A DNA stretch of 64,000 nucleotides, from NCBI RefSeq assembly GCF_035046505.1, contig NC_089821.1, forward strand, positions 39,737,348 to 39,801,347, written 5' to 3'. Positions within the stretch are counted from its first letter, which is position 1, and each line of letters starts with the position of its first letter. Shown here one piece after another: positions 30,130 through 40,388 of this stretch. This stretch comes from Tiliqua scincoides. Taxonomy: Eukaryota > Chordata > Lepidosauria > Squamata > Scincidae. A program made the position numbers and the translations under genes. Under the pieces are notes generated by a model that saw only the letters and a list, made by a program, of their open reading frames with translations, was not told the DNA's origin and did not search any database.

Positions 30130-31014
30130 AGCCTCTGTACTTTTGCTTGTGCAGAAATACATTCCTCCTCCTCCTCTCACAGCTTTCAACACCCCATTCA
30201 CAAATGGCAGGAATTCTCTTTCAGCTGTTGAGTTCACTTTCCAGTTAACTCTAATCAAATCTTTCCTGTCTCGTTTCCTCTCTCACTAGAAACAATGTGT
30301 GTTGGAAGTGGCTGCCGTGCTGTGCTAAAACAGCTGCTGCTGCGCGGGGGGCTGCATTCTACCAACGGCTGGACAGAGGCATTATATAATGTCCTGCTTG
30401 GAAATTTTCCGTGAACAAATATGAAACAGTGTCATTAGTTATTAGCTTACGAATTATGACACTCTGCTCTTGGGAAATGCACGTGCAGCTGGAACCTATG
30501 GGATAATTCAGAATTATGTTACAAGACATGATTTGGTGTTTAGCTGAGGCCTTGGAGACTGTGGCTCCTGTTGTATGCAAAAAGATTAGGTTGGAAGGAA
30601 CCTTTTTCTTACATCCACTATCATATATTTTAGGGCACAAAAACGTCTCTTGGCTTTGACCTGGTCACCACACCCCAATTCTATTTCCTCCCCACAGGAA
30701 CCACAATAACTCAGCTGGCCCAGGTCTGACTATGGCTCCACAATATATGGTGCAGCTGTTTCAGTCATTTCATCATTGACTGTGGCACAGAGAGATGTGC
30801 TGAAGGTCACAGAGGAAAAACACTGTATGGAGCAGTCAGCATTTCAACACATACTCATGCAATTCCCAAACAGATGCTGTAGTAACATCTCCTTTCAGAG
30901 TGCAAACTCCATTTTCAAGTCACTATCAAAATCTGAACATGAAAAACAAAGCAATGGCACAACATTGGACAGGCACATTCCTCACTTATACCGAGGGATT
31001 TGAGCGATGATTTG
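30130..31014. other. Unannotated stretch
   Basis: Unique sequence with no supportable gene or repeat. Short frames on both strands lack domains. Confidence 0.45.
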
Positions 31015-31180
31015 GGTTAAATATTTTTTTACACAGCATGTAATTAACCTGTGGAACTCCCTGCCACAGGATGTGGGGATGGCATCTGGCCTAGATGCCT
31101 TTAAAAGGGAATTGGATTGACTTATGGATGAAAGGTCTATCACAGGTTACAAGCTGTGATGGGTATATGCAGTGCTTTTT

Positions 31181-31291
31181 TTGTAAAAAAAAAAAAAAAA
31201 AAAAAGGTGCAGGAACTCACGACTTGTTAATCTTTTATTTATTTATTTATTTTTAAATTTATTTAAAATAAAATATTTTATTTTATATATA

Positions 31292-31359
<68 letters not shown>

Positions 31360-31440
31360 AAATATTTTTTTATTTAAAATAAAATAAATCTTTTATTTAT
31401 TTATTTATTTATTCATTCATTCATTCATTCATTCATTCAT
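31181..31440. repeat. Compound AT-rich microsatellites
   Basis: Poly-A at about 31181-31205, ATTT units near 31216-31240, ATATGT units then GT units at about 31285-31357, ATTT units at 31393-31411 and ATTC units at 31411-31440. TTATTTAAAATAAAAT words on both sides of the GT core are near mirror images, so the block can fold back. Confidence 0.9.
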
Positions 31441-31706
31441 CTCATTTATCTCTCTTTAAATCCCCATTCCCCAACTACTTAAGAACTAGAAAATGAGGGG
31501 TGATCTTCAAGAGAGAAGAACAAAAAGAGACGGACCACCTCTGGAGCACACACCAAGGATTATATCACGGCTTGTTGCATGTATTTGCAAATATGTAACA
31601 ACCAAAAAAATTAATTAAAACTTTTAAAACATTTAATAAATATTGGTTAAAACAATTGATGAAGGCAAAATATAAAAAATGATTACATTACTTCACTCTA
31701 CAGATT

Positions 31707-32290
31707 TATGAACATAAGAACATAAGAACAGCCCCACTGGATCAGGCCATAGGCCCATCTAGTCCAGCTTCCTGTATCTCACAGCGGCCCACCAAATGCC
31801 CCAGGGAGCACACCAGATAACAAGAGACCTCATCCTGGTGCTCTCCCCTACATCTGGCATTCTGACTTAACCCATTCCTAAAATCAGGAGGTTGCGAATA
31901 CACATCATGGCTTGTACCCCATAATGGATTTTTCCTCCAGAAACTCGTCCAATCCCCTTTTAAAGGCGTCTAGGCTAGACGCCAGCACCACATCCTGTGG
32001 CAAGGAGTTCCACAGACCGACCACTCGCTGAGTAAAGAAATATTTTCTTTTGTCTGTCCTAACCCGCCCAACACTCAATTTTAGTGGATGTCCCCTGGTT
32101 CTGGTATTATGTGAGAGTGTAAAGAGCATCTCCCTATCCACTCTGTCCATCCCCTGCATAATTTTGTATGTCTCAATCATGTCCCCCCTCAAGCGTCTCT
32201 TTTCTAGGCTGAAGAGGCCCAAACGCCGTAGCCTTTCCTCATACGGAAGGTGCCCCAGCCCCGTAATCATCTTAGTCGCTCTCTTTTGCA
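31707..32290 (-). mobile_element. CR1-family LINE 3' end inside the hAT composite
   Basis: Two to three CATAAGAA units at 31710-31727 lead into the CR1 3' UTR and the last 128 codons of ORF2 (stop read on the minus strand at 31905). The frame ends with RTDKRKYFFTQRVVGLWN and EEKSIMGYKP, nearly identical to the intact copy. It is a 5'-truncated, young insertion; its broken end is at about 32290 (CTCTTTTGCA). Confidence 0.92.
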
Positions 32291-32314
32291 TTTGTTTGAA
32301 CCCAAATCAATTGG

Positions 32315-32688
32315 CACACAGGGGAGAGGGGGCACGAAAGATGGGTTAATTAATTGATTAATAAACAAGTTATGGATCAAAAATCATGTGGTCACATACC
32401 CTCTATTGGCTCAAGATATTGAAACATGATTGGTGCAAAAAAAAAAAGAGAAATATGTGATCAGATAACAATGAATGCACAATATAAGCACACAAGGGGG
32501 GGAGCAGAAGAATAAACACAAAAGATGAATTGTAAAATAGATAAATTATATAATACTGGAATATAATCTATTTTACAACTCATCTTGAACCAATAGAGGG
32601 TGTGTGACCACATGATTTTTGATTCATAACTTCATAACTTAATCAATTCATTAACCCCTCTTTTGTGGTTCCCCCCTTTCCCCTGTGT
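32315..32688. repeat. Large double palindrome
   Basis: Outer arms: CACACAGGGGAGAGGGGG on the left is mirrored by CCCCCCTTTCCCCTGTGT on the right. Next, ATCAAAAATCATGTGGTCAC on the left is mirrored by GTGACCACATGATTTTTGAT, and CCCTCTATTGG by CCAATAGAGGG. Innermost, GAATTGTAAAATAG is mirrored by CTATTTTACAACTC. The nesting points to a foldback MITE about 375 bp long sitting inside the hAT composite. The 5' breakpoint of the CR1 at 31707-32290 lies next to it. Confidence 0.8.
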
Positions 32689-33002
32689 ACTACGTCCCCA
32701 TTCCCCATTATAATAATAGTGATTATTAAATATAACCTAAAAATCCAAAAATTAATAGACAACAATGATCTGACCTACTGCACAGAGGAATACATATTTC
32801 CTAAGTGTTGTTATAATGCAGCAAGGACACTTAAGCTTCCCCATTTATAGTTAAAAACCTAAATCTCCTGTTGATGACATTACAAAGCTACTAAATTATT
32901 AGTAATAATTTTTGCTTAATTAATTTAGATCAGCCAAGCCTTATATTAATAACTATAAAAATGAATGAATTACTTGCTTCTGAGTAGACCTGCATAGGCT
33001 TG

Positions 33003-33087
33003 GGCTGCAATCCCATCCACATTTTCCTGGGAGTAAGCCCCACTGAACACAAGGGGACTTACTTCTCAGTAGACATGCCTAGGCTGT
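33003..33087 (+). mobile_element. Palindromic 90-bp MITE, with tail of another copy just upstream
   Basis: GGCTGCAATCCCATCCAC and CTGGGAGTAAGCCCCAC are mirrored by GGGGACTTACTTCTCAGTAG and CATGCCTAGG. The preceding bases 32972-33003 (TTGCTTCTGAGTAGACC, TGCATAGGCTTGGG) are the right end of a second, truncated copy. Confidence 0.8.
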
Positions 33088-33328
33088 CTCAGGTGCAGGG
33101 GCTGCACCAGCCAGCTTCCTTCCCCCCCCTTGCCAAGCCAGTACCTGGGTGCTGCAACCCGTCTCCCTGGCTTGCTGTCCCTCGTCGTCGTCGTCCTCCT
33201 CCTCCTCCTCAGCACATGTCCCCACGCCCTCACCGGCTTGGTAGCTGAGCGTGGGGAAGCAGAGCGCGGGGAGAGGAAAGGCGGGCTGGGCTCAGGCGAG
33301 AGCTGAGTGCGGTGAGGCAGGGGCAGTG

Positions 33329-33348
33329 CTTTTTTTGTAAAAAAAAAA
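33329..33348 (+). repeat. Second hAT left terminus inside the composite
   Basis: CAGTGCTTTTTTTGTAAAAA repeats the left terminus at 31170, followed in both places by GTGCAGGAAC and then AATCTTTTATTTATTTA. Only one right terminus exists (33868-33882), so the composite has two left ends for one right end. Confidence 0.8.
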
Positions 33349-33449
33349 TAAAAAGTGCAGGAACCCACTTACAAGAACAAGTTTAAGATTAACAAGTGTA
33401 ATCTTTTATTTATTTATCTCCCCACCTAAAAAAAAAGAAGAAAAAAAAA

Positions 33450-33700
33450 TTATTCCTTAAGGGGATTTGAACCCCCCACCTCTGGCTCCACAGACCAGCA
33501 CTTTAGTAACTGAGCCATTGGAAGTCTTAGGCTCAAAGTGTTTGGAACTAATACTTGAGGCGCTGATGGCCACCAGCTGGGCTCAGGACCTTATATATTA
33601 GTTCTGAACACTGTAACTCTAGGCTTTCCTATAGCCCAATGGAGAGAGCGCTGGGCTGTGGAGCACAAGGTTGGAGGTTCGAATCCCTCCTTAGCCAGCA
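33450..33700. repeat. Foldback with tRNA-His-like arms
   Basis: The minus-strand arm (33466-33530) reads TGGCTCAGTTACTA, then CTGGT-CTGTGGA-GCCAG (a 5-bp stem with a 7-base loop, anticodon position GTG) and GGTTCAAATCCCC, as in a tRNA. The plus-strand arm (33627-33692) reads TAGCCCAATGGAGAGAGCGC, a loop CTGTGGA and GGTTCGAATCCCTCC. Between them TTTGGAACTAATAC faces ATTAGTTCTGAACAC, so the whole block is one decayed inverted repeat. No complete functional tRNA can be drawn from either arm. Confidence 0.65.
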
Positions 33701-33832
33701 GTGCTGGGTGGCGCAGGGAGGGGAAAAAGGTGGGGGCCAGGAGGGGGGTTGGAGGTTCGAATCCCTCCCTAGCCAGCAGTGCTGGGCAGCGCAAGGAGGG
33801 AAAAAAAGGTGGGGGCCAGGAGGAGGGGGGGG
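33670..33832 (+). repeat. Tandem duplication of about 80 bp
   Basis: GGTTGGAGGTTCGAATCCCT, AGCCAGCAGTGCTGGG and GGTGGGGGCCAGGAGG occur in order at about 33670-33748 and again at 33748-33832 with a few substitutions. The unit includes the box B-like part of the tRNA arm. Confidence 0.88.
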
Positions 33833-34070
33833 AAAGGTGCCGGAACAGCGTTCCGGTGCATTCCATTACAAAAAAAGCCCTGGGTATATGCATCATTCTG
33901 GTTCTAGGAATAGGCTATCTCTCAGTGCCAGATGCAAGGGAGTGGCAACAAGATACAGGTATCTTGTTTTGTGTGTCCCCTGAGGCATCTGGTGGGTCAC
34001 TGTAAAATACAGGAAGGTGGACTAGATGGGCCTTTGGCCTGATCCAGCAGGGTTCTTCTTATGTTCTTAA

Positions 34071-34790
34071 GTATATCTCCTCCTCTTCCTTCCCCTGGGA
34101 GGAAACAATTTGGATAATTATATTCTGAAAAATGTCAATAATAACTTATTAATGGGAGAGAGCCAAGATTTTTTTTTTTTTTAATTCTGAAGTGCTTCCT
34201 GGCTTTTCTAATTACCTCAGCAGAAGGAAAAAATGACCAAATAATTCTGACCTAAAAGTGATGTGTGGTGTCCCAGAGCCTGCTATATTGGCTTGCTGAG
34301 AAAATTCCAACATGTTTGCCCAGCAATTCTGTCCAGGCCTAAATCCAGGACATGGAATGAAGTAAGAGATTTACTGGTGTGGAAAAACAGAAGGGATGTT
34401 GCTGCAGGTGGTCAGGTTTGAAAAACAGGATGCACTTCAAGGTACTTCAGGATCCTGAAGAGAGGGAATGAATGAATGATCTCTACATTATAGGGAACAC
34501 AGACTTTCGAGAATGACGAAGAGTGACCGTTCTCTTGTTGTGTGTTCATAAGTCTCAGAGGCCTCATACTAGAGATGAATCTGTTTCACCACTACATTCC
34601 TGATGAAAGAGGGAAGAGTTTGAGTAAGATGAAAAATGTGGTGATATGGGAATAAATCTGAGCTGGAGGCAAAGGGCCACAGACAAAAACATTTGGCTCT
34701 TCACCACATTTTCAAAACCCAGTTCAGATGTGATGGTAATCTCCAGTGGCTGCCTCAAGGGTGTGCAGGACTGTTGCCAGGTTTATGACT
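34071..34790. other. Unannotated stretch
   Basis: Unique sequence with a T run near 34170-34182. No gene or repeat seen. Confidence 0.45.
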
Positions 34791-34995
34791 CAGGGTGCAA
34801 TCCTAACCCCTTATGTCAGTGCTTTCCAGCACTGGCATAGCGGTGCCAATGGGACACGTGCTGCATCCTGCAGTTGGGTGTCACTCACGGAGGCCTCGTC
34901 AAAGTAAGGAAATGTTTGTTCCCTTGCCTCAGAGCTGCATTGCCCTTATGTCAGTGCTGGAAAGCAGTGACATAAGGGGCTAGGATTGCGCCCTG
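34791..34995. mobile_element. Palindromic MITE (CAGGGTGCAATCC type)
   Basis: The left end CAGGGTGCAATCCTAACCCC, followed by TTATGTCAGTGCTTTCCAGC, is mirrored by GCTGGAAAGCAGTGACATAA and GGCTAGGATTGCGCCCTG. The pairing covers about 45 bp per arm. The interior shares GCTGCATCCTGC, GGAGGCCTC and AAGTAAGGAAATGTTTGTTC with the copies at 54840, 56775 and 57985. No clear target duplication. Confidence 0.83.
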
Positions 34996-35315
34996 AGTGG
35001 CACACACAATGGCTGCTGTGCTTGCATAACTGCAATGGCTAATAAGGACCACCACAATTACATGGCAGCCATTGGTTCTCACAAATGGGGCCTCTGCATG
35101 AGTATTGCTGGTGGACTGTGAGCCAGGTTGAACCACTCATGCTCCAGAAATATTCTGGGGTGGGAATTACTGTTATGTCTGGGCCACACTTAAGAATTCA
35201 CTTCAATGAGAACATTTACAAATGTATGCAACACACTTCATTCTTTCCTCCTTTCATACAAATGGCATGTTTTTAAAGGCTTTCCAGGGTTAATGGATGG
35301 AGGTGTTCCTACTAC
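34996..35315. other. Unannotated spacer
   Basis: Unique sequence between two transposons; no gene seen. Confidence 0.45.
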
Positions 35316-35592
35316 CAGTGGCGGACCTCCCATTCTACTCAATGGGACAAATGTCCCAGGCATGAACCTTTAGGACCCCGCGGAAGCCTGTTTGAGGCTC
35401 CCAACAGGATCGGAAACTGTACTTCCGTTTTTCCTCAGGAAGCTTCCCCAACGCAGCCTGGGGTCGTGCAAGGCTTCATGAACCTCAGGTGAGTGGGGGG
35501 GGGCAAATTTGCACATGGGGTGGCAACAGCCCGTGGGGGGCGTCATCGCAGACCTTTGTTCCAGGGCACAGGGCTGGGGAGGTCCGCCACTG
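35316..35592. mobile_element. Non-autonomous hAT element with near-perfect duplication
   Basis: 277 bp bounded by CAGTGGCGGACCTCCC and GGGGAGGTCCGCCACTG, a 16-bp inverted repeat. The flanks CCTACTAC (35308-35315) and CCTACCAC (35593-35600) match at seven of eight bases. No coding capacity. Confidence 0.92.
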
Positions 35593-35708
35593 CCTACCAC
35601 AACCTCTATTCAACAGTAACTTAATTTAGAATACAGGTGCGCACATTAAAAAAACTTTACTTAGAGCCCTGATCAATTTTGTTTTGTCTCAACCTCAATA
35701 AGTGACTT

Positions 35709-36030
35709 GGGGCCCAATCCTGAACTCTCTCAGTGCCAACGCTGAGCTCCAGCGCTGGTGCTGGATGTTGCAAACATGCTGTAAGGCATGTCCACGGCAC
35801 AAGGAGAGGAGGGGCTGCCAGGACTGGCTGGTGTTCAAGCAGCAACAGCCAGCAGTAAGTAATTTTGGGGTAGAGGAGAAGGGGCAAGTGGAAGGAGGAA
35901 CCAGGGTGGGACAGATGTGGATTTGGTGGAGCTGCCAGATCCTGAACTCTGTTTTGGGCTGGAAGGCCTGACATGGAGTCTCTCATGTCTGCGCTGGCAA
36001 AATAGCCAGTGCAGACTTAAGAAGCCCCAT
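35709..36030 (+). mobile_element. GGCCCAATCC-type repeat, long form
   Basis: It begins GGGGCCCAATCCTGAACTC and contains GCTCCAGCGCTGGTGCTGG and TGGTGGAGCTGCCAGATCC, matching the interior of the long copies at 7774 and 28620. The right terminus is not clear. A small frame inside is not a gene. Confidence 0.55.
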
Positions 36031-37839
36031 TGCCCATTACCCCATTCATTCTGGGATCCCTTAAAAATCCTTGAACTGTTTTCATTTATTTAAAATTTAA
36101 ATAACTTTTTTTTGCTGGTGCTTGTGTCAGTGGTGGTAGGAGTAGAGTCCTATCTTGACAATCTTGAATACTGTACTGCTCCAGGATGCAGGGTAGTCCT
36201 GGGGTGGTTTAGGTAAAACAGCTATTTACTGTGTAGCTGCTGTAATTTTCAAGATGGTAGCCTTTTACCCACGCTGCCTTTGAGGAAATGCTGCATCCCA
36301 TTGCAATGTGAGTGCTCGAGATGGTACCCACCTGTTGCCACAAGAAGGTGGCTGCTTCTGCTACTGCTGACAATGTCAAAAACCAAGTAATAATTTTTCC
36401 TTGTAAAGAATATGAAAACAAATGGCTGATGGATGCACATTCCAAAACTGAACACCTTTTGTACTGGTCTATTTAACAACACAAAAGTTTCAGAATACAA
36501 GGAAACAAACTGAATGGGCACCGTTTGGTTCAATTTCCATTTGTTTGAAAAGTGAATGCACACCCCTAATTTAGATGAGTTTCGATGAGTTTAAGAAATG
36601 CTGTTAAAAACAGTTAGATATATAAAGAACTTGTGTGGCCCTCATTCATTCTAATTGACTAATTGTTTATGCTAACAAGATTCCTTCTGATAGAGAGAAA
36701 AGTCTGCTTTTAATGAATTTACCAAGTATTGTAAATATCTGCACTGTAATTGGTCTGCAATTTACAAAGGACAATGCAGAACAAACCTTCACCTTTCAAA
36801 GTGTCCTAACTTGGCACAACACAAAAAGACAAGAAAAGGAGAGGACTTCCTCCACCCCACCATTGAATTTTGAGGCCCATGAACTTCTGCAAAGCCATTT
36901 GACTTAAACCCTTGTCCATTCTAGTGGTGACAAAAATGAGAAGCTATCGCTAGTGACGCAACCCAGATGCACACAGGAAGCAGGGTTTACTTAGAGACCT
37001 CCATTATGCCTCTGCGTGACCAGCATCATCGCCATTCTTCTGTGTTCAAGCCTCTCTTAAACAGCAGTTCTCGGACTTTTAATGGATCTGGCCATTGTTG
37101 ATATATAGGTCTATTCAGAAGGACTTCAGCATTCCTAATAAGATTGAACTGAGGGGGTCTGACCCTTCAGGAAACTGCATATTTATTTGAGGCTTTGAAG
37201 GCCACTCAAGACAGAGAGATTTCCCATTAGAGAAAGCTGAAAGAAGTTCAGCCCATTTCCTAACTGAAGGTCACTTTGCATTGGCACTGATGGGAATTTT
37301 TTTCTGGGGTAGATAGCAGCTAGATCTGGGACCCCTGAAGATAGTGAGTGGACTACTAGAACCCCTGGAAATGGTGAGGGGGTAGGACTGAAGCTCCCCT
37401 ATTGCACTGCCATTGTCCCACTCTGCAGGAAACCCCAATCTAGCTGCTATAGATTACAGAAAAATGATTCCCAGTCAAGGCTGATCATCCTTTATACATC
37501 ATGTTTAGTTTACCCCAAGGATAGTGGTAGTACCAGGCTGCTGGGGACACCGGCACAAAATCCTGCACTCCCCTCCCGGTGATACCATTCATGTACCACC
37601 TGACAGTACAAGGGGTACTTACTGTTACCGCTTGTTCTGAAGGTTCAGGAGCTAGCCCACCCAGGTGGGCCTTCTAAGAGGTGTGGGCACTTGCCCATTG
37701 CCCTAATTGGCCAACCCTGGCTCCATTCCTGTCCTGTAGTATTGCTCTTAAGTTCAGACAGAACTGAGTTCAGAATTCCACTCAGCCACAAAAGCTTATT
37801 GAGCAACTGTGCTCTAGTTACCATCTCTCAACCTAAGCT
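36031..37839. other. Unannotated stretch
   Basis: About 1.8 kb of AT-rich sequence in which I could support neither an exon nor a repeat. Confidence 0.4.
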
Positions 37840-37921
37840 ACCTCACAGGGTTGTTGCGAGGATACAGAGAAGGGCGCAGTGTGCTGAGCTTTTTGGAGAA
37901 AGGATGAACATAATAATGTAA
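37840..37921 (+). mobile_element. SINE-type 3' tail fragment
   Basis: The order CTACCTCACAGGGTTGTTGC, GAGGATACAGAGAAGGG and GAGCTTTTTGGAGAAAGGAT is the pattern I recall from a widespread reptile SINE tail. The tRNA-like head is not present. Confidence 0.5.
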
Positions 37922-38308
37922 AAAAAATAGCCTTTCGTAAGCTTACGCTGCTCAAAAACTCTGATGTAAAATGAGCAGAGATAGCTACTTCTCCACTCCA
38001 CATCCCCCAGGAGCCTTACGCATTCTTTTCAGCTCTCGCTGAGCAAGACAATAAAGAACAGATTTGTTCTGATTAGCTTCGACATCTCCCCCATATCAGT
38101 GGCTGCATTCAAGAAGTCCAACCCTCCATGTACAATAGCTCATTTACTTCTGAGTCCCCACAGAGGTCTGCTAGCAACATATAACCAAATATTTTCACTG
38201 CACTCTTCCTGGACTTTTTAAACTCTATGTGACCCACAGTGAAATCTGTTTTAATGGGGCCTCAGTCAAACAAGTCAACTGAGCCTTTGTTTAACTGGGC
38301 AACGGAAG

Positions 38309-38340
<32 letters not shown>

Positions 38341-38654
38341 TCATGTGTATTTCTTCTTAGAGTTAGAGTACTGAGTTGTTCTTTATCACCCTTAAGTTAT
38401 TGGAAAGAGGGACTCCACTAAATAGGACTCCACTGCAATGGCCTGCCTCCAGTAAGCAGCTTAGAGCAAATTCAGCCAAAGTTAAAACACTTTTAAATCC
38501 CACTGATGTCTGAGGAAGAGTCCAAGAGCTTTACACTTCCACTGACACCAGTGGGACTTTAAGCAGTGCTTAATTAAGGCTAGATCATCCCTAAAGTGGA
38601 TCTTTGCATGCTATTTTAGCTGGCCAGACTTTAATTCATAGCAGTTGCTGAATA
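37922..38654. other. Unannotated stretch with a CT microsatellite
   Basis: Unique sequence apart from a CT repeat at 38315-38341 (about 13 units). No gene seen. Confidence 0.5.
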
Positions 38655-38910
38655 GGTTGACAGTAGGCCAGTTCATAAGTCCGCTGGACCCACTGGTGTT
38701 CTGGGGGGGAATGCTAAATTTTTCAGGCACCTGAACACCTGTGTAAAGCGGCCCCCCTTCACCTTCAGAGATGCCTCCACTTTGCCTTCGCAGCTTCAAA
38801 TGGCTTTGAAAGGGAGGAGGAGGATTACTTTACACAGGCGCTCAAGCACCTGAAAAACTTAGCATTTTGCCCCCACTCCAGGAATGCCAGTGACTGGCCC
38901 AGCCTCATCC
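38655..38910. mobile_element. Foldback element, superfamily unknown
   Basis: AATGCTAAATTTTTCAGGCA and CACCTGTGTAAAG at 38710-38748 are mirrored by CTTTACACAGGCGCTCAAGC and CCTGAAAAACTTAGCATTTT at 38829-38870. The outer parts also pair loosely (GGCCAGT with ACTGGCC). The arms are about 60 bp each. Target duplications are not evident. Confidence 0.7.
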
Positions 38911-39790
38911 ATGTGTGCACATGGTAGTGGTGCATGGAGGATGGTTAGCTGAACCTGGCCCTCAACATGCAAATGAAATTATTTTAAAATAGTGGCATTA
39001 ATTCCACTGTGAAGGTTCCTGCTGGGTGAAACATAAGAGGAGTGAAACATAAGAGTTTGGAGAGAAAGAGAGAGCGCTGAGAGAAAATGACTGCCCCAAA
39101 GTCAACCCATGAGATTCACAACTGAATGGAAATGTGGGCCCAAATCTGGTCCCACACTTTCATTCTGCTGCCCCACACTGGTTCTCATACCACGTTAGTC
39201 AACCATCAACATAACTGGGAACTGACTGTATTGTTGCTTGTAATGTTTAGGTGACTAGTGATTTTCTGGGCGCAATTCAAAGTGTTGGTCAATATGGTTT
39301 AAGAAAGTCATAAACAGCTTGGGAACAGGCTATCTAAAAAACTTGCCTCCCTGCACATGAATCCACTCACTCATTAAGACTGTCTTCTATGTGTCCTACC
39401 TTCAGAAGCTTGATTGGTGTTGACTCATGAGAGGGCTTTCTTCATGGCAATCCCAACATGAGAAGCTCCCTAACCCAGGAAATGGGTCTGGCTTTCAACC
39501 TGCCAGCCTTTCACTGTCTTCTCAGGATCCATCTTGTTAGACAGACCTCAATTAGTTGAGTCAATTGCTTATTTGCCAGCTCTTAGCTTGTTGGTTTGGT
39601 TTTCCTACTGCCTTTATAATGGTCTTCTTTTTATTATATTCTATCTCACTTTGTTTTCATTCTTAGGAGGTGCCTAGAGTTTTCTTATGATAAATTTCTG
39701 AGATAGAAGTTTAAACTAGGCTACAATGACTTGTGGTGTAATTCTTGATGTACAAAACTGGGGATGTTAAATCACTCACAGCACAATCCA
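38911..39790. other. Unannotated stretch
   Basis: Unique sequence without a supportable gene or repeat. Confidence 0.45.
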
Positions 39791-39940
39791 CTGGTTGGCA
39801 ACCTTCAGTCTCGAAAGACTATGGTATAAGCCTACAGCACCCGGTATTCCCAAGCAGTCTCCCATCCAAGTACTAACCAGGCCTGACCCTGCTTAGCTTC
39901 CAAGATCAGACAAGATCGGCCATGTGCAGGGTAACGGTTG
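39791..39940 (-). mobile_element. 5S rRNA-derived SINE (SINE3-like), second copy
   Basis: On the minus strand the 5S part includes GATCTTGGAAGCTAAGCAGG, GTCAGGCCTGGTTAGTACTT, GGATGGGAGACTGCTTGGGA and GGGTGCTGTAGGCTTA. It then enters the shared tail TACCATAGTCTTTCGAGACT and GAAGGTTGCCAACCAG. The 5' part of 5S is diverged and shortened as in the copy at 25502. The tail is better preserved here. Confidence 0.86.
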
Positions 39941-39954
39941 CTGCCAAACCTGAG

Positions 39955-40388
39955 GTTAAGCTAGCGCAGTGGACCCTGTGCCGGCCTTTACATGGTAGAG
40001 CATGTTTGCAGCACCTGGAGAGTAAGAGTGCCAGCGGGAAGGCCTGAGCCACCCCACCAACACTACATCCAGGGAGTGGAACATAGGCAGGGAGGAGATG
40101 TTTCTTGGCAGGGGGAGGGCAGAACGGGGGCAGATCAGGCCTGGAAGGGGAGTAGAATTGGCGGAGCAGGTGTCCAGCACACCCTATCCTACCTTGGGAA
40201 GTTGAACATCCTACACAGGGCTGCTTAGACCTGCGCCAGCTAAATAGTTGGTGCTGATCTGGGGCAATACTCTGAGAAAGGGGTAAATATCCCCTTACCA
40301 TAAGGAGACCTCCAGCCTGCTTCTAAGCTGCGCTGGATACAGCAGAGTCCATGCAGACCTGTTGCCCAGTGCAGTTTAGGATTGGGCT
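39955..40388 (-). mobile_element. GCCCAATCC-type repeat, long form
   Basis: Read on the minus strand it begins AGCCCAATCCTAAACTGC and contains GGTAAGGGGATATTTACCCC, GCTGGCGCAGGTC and, at the far end, GGTCCACTGCGCTAGC. The terminal motif and internal GGTAAGG...ATTT block match the family. The far end abuts the 5S SINE. Confidence 0.6.

Larger units (their letters stand above)
31170..33882 (+). mobile_element. Composite hAT element (2.7 kb) with perfect 8-bp duplication
   Basis: The left terminus is CAGTGCTTTTTTTGT, the right terminus is ACAAAAAAAGCCCTG, and GGTATATG flanks both sides (31162-31169 and 33883-33890). The contents in order are a poly-A run, AT microsatellites, a minus-strand CR1 3' end (31707-32290), a long palindrome (32315-32688), palindromic MITE pieces (32972-33087), a second hAT left terminus (33329), a tRNA-like foldback (33450-33700) and an 80-bp tandem duplication. 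No transposase frame is present. hAT elements duplicate 8 bp on insertion, so the outer borders are firm although the interior is secondary build-up. Confidence 0.88.
31015..34070 (+). mobile_element. Old CR1-related 3' tail split by a composite hAT element
   Basis: The left piece, 31015-31169, encodes the typical CR1 end (CTGTGGAACTCCCTGCCACAGGATG written in parts: GTGGAACTCCCTGCC, CACAGGATGTGG) and the VTSC-like 3' region. The right piece, 33891-34070, continues into a CR1 3' UTR with ACTAGATGGGCCTTTGGCCT and GATCCAGCAGG, ending TTCTTATGTTCTTA. The two join if the 31170-33882 insertion is removed together with one copy of GGTATATG. Sequence differs clearly from the young family, so this is an older CR1 subfamily. 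Confidence 0.87.

Noticed and set aside
33466-33692. Functional tRNA genes on both strands
   Set aside because: Box A and B are visible, but acceptor stems do not pair and one anticodon arm fails. The arms form an inverted repeat within a transposon.
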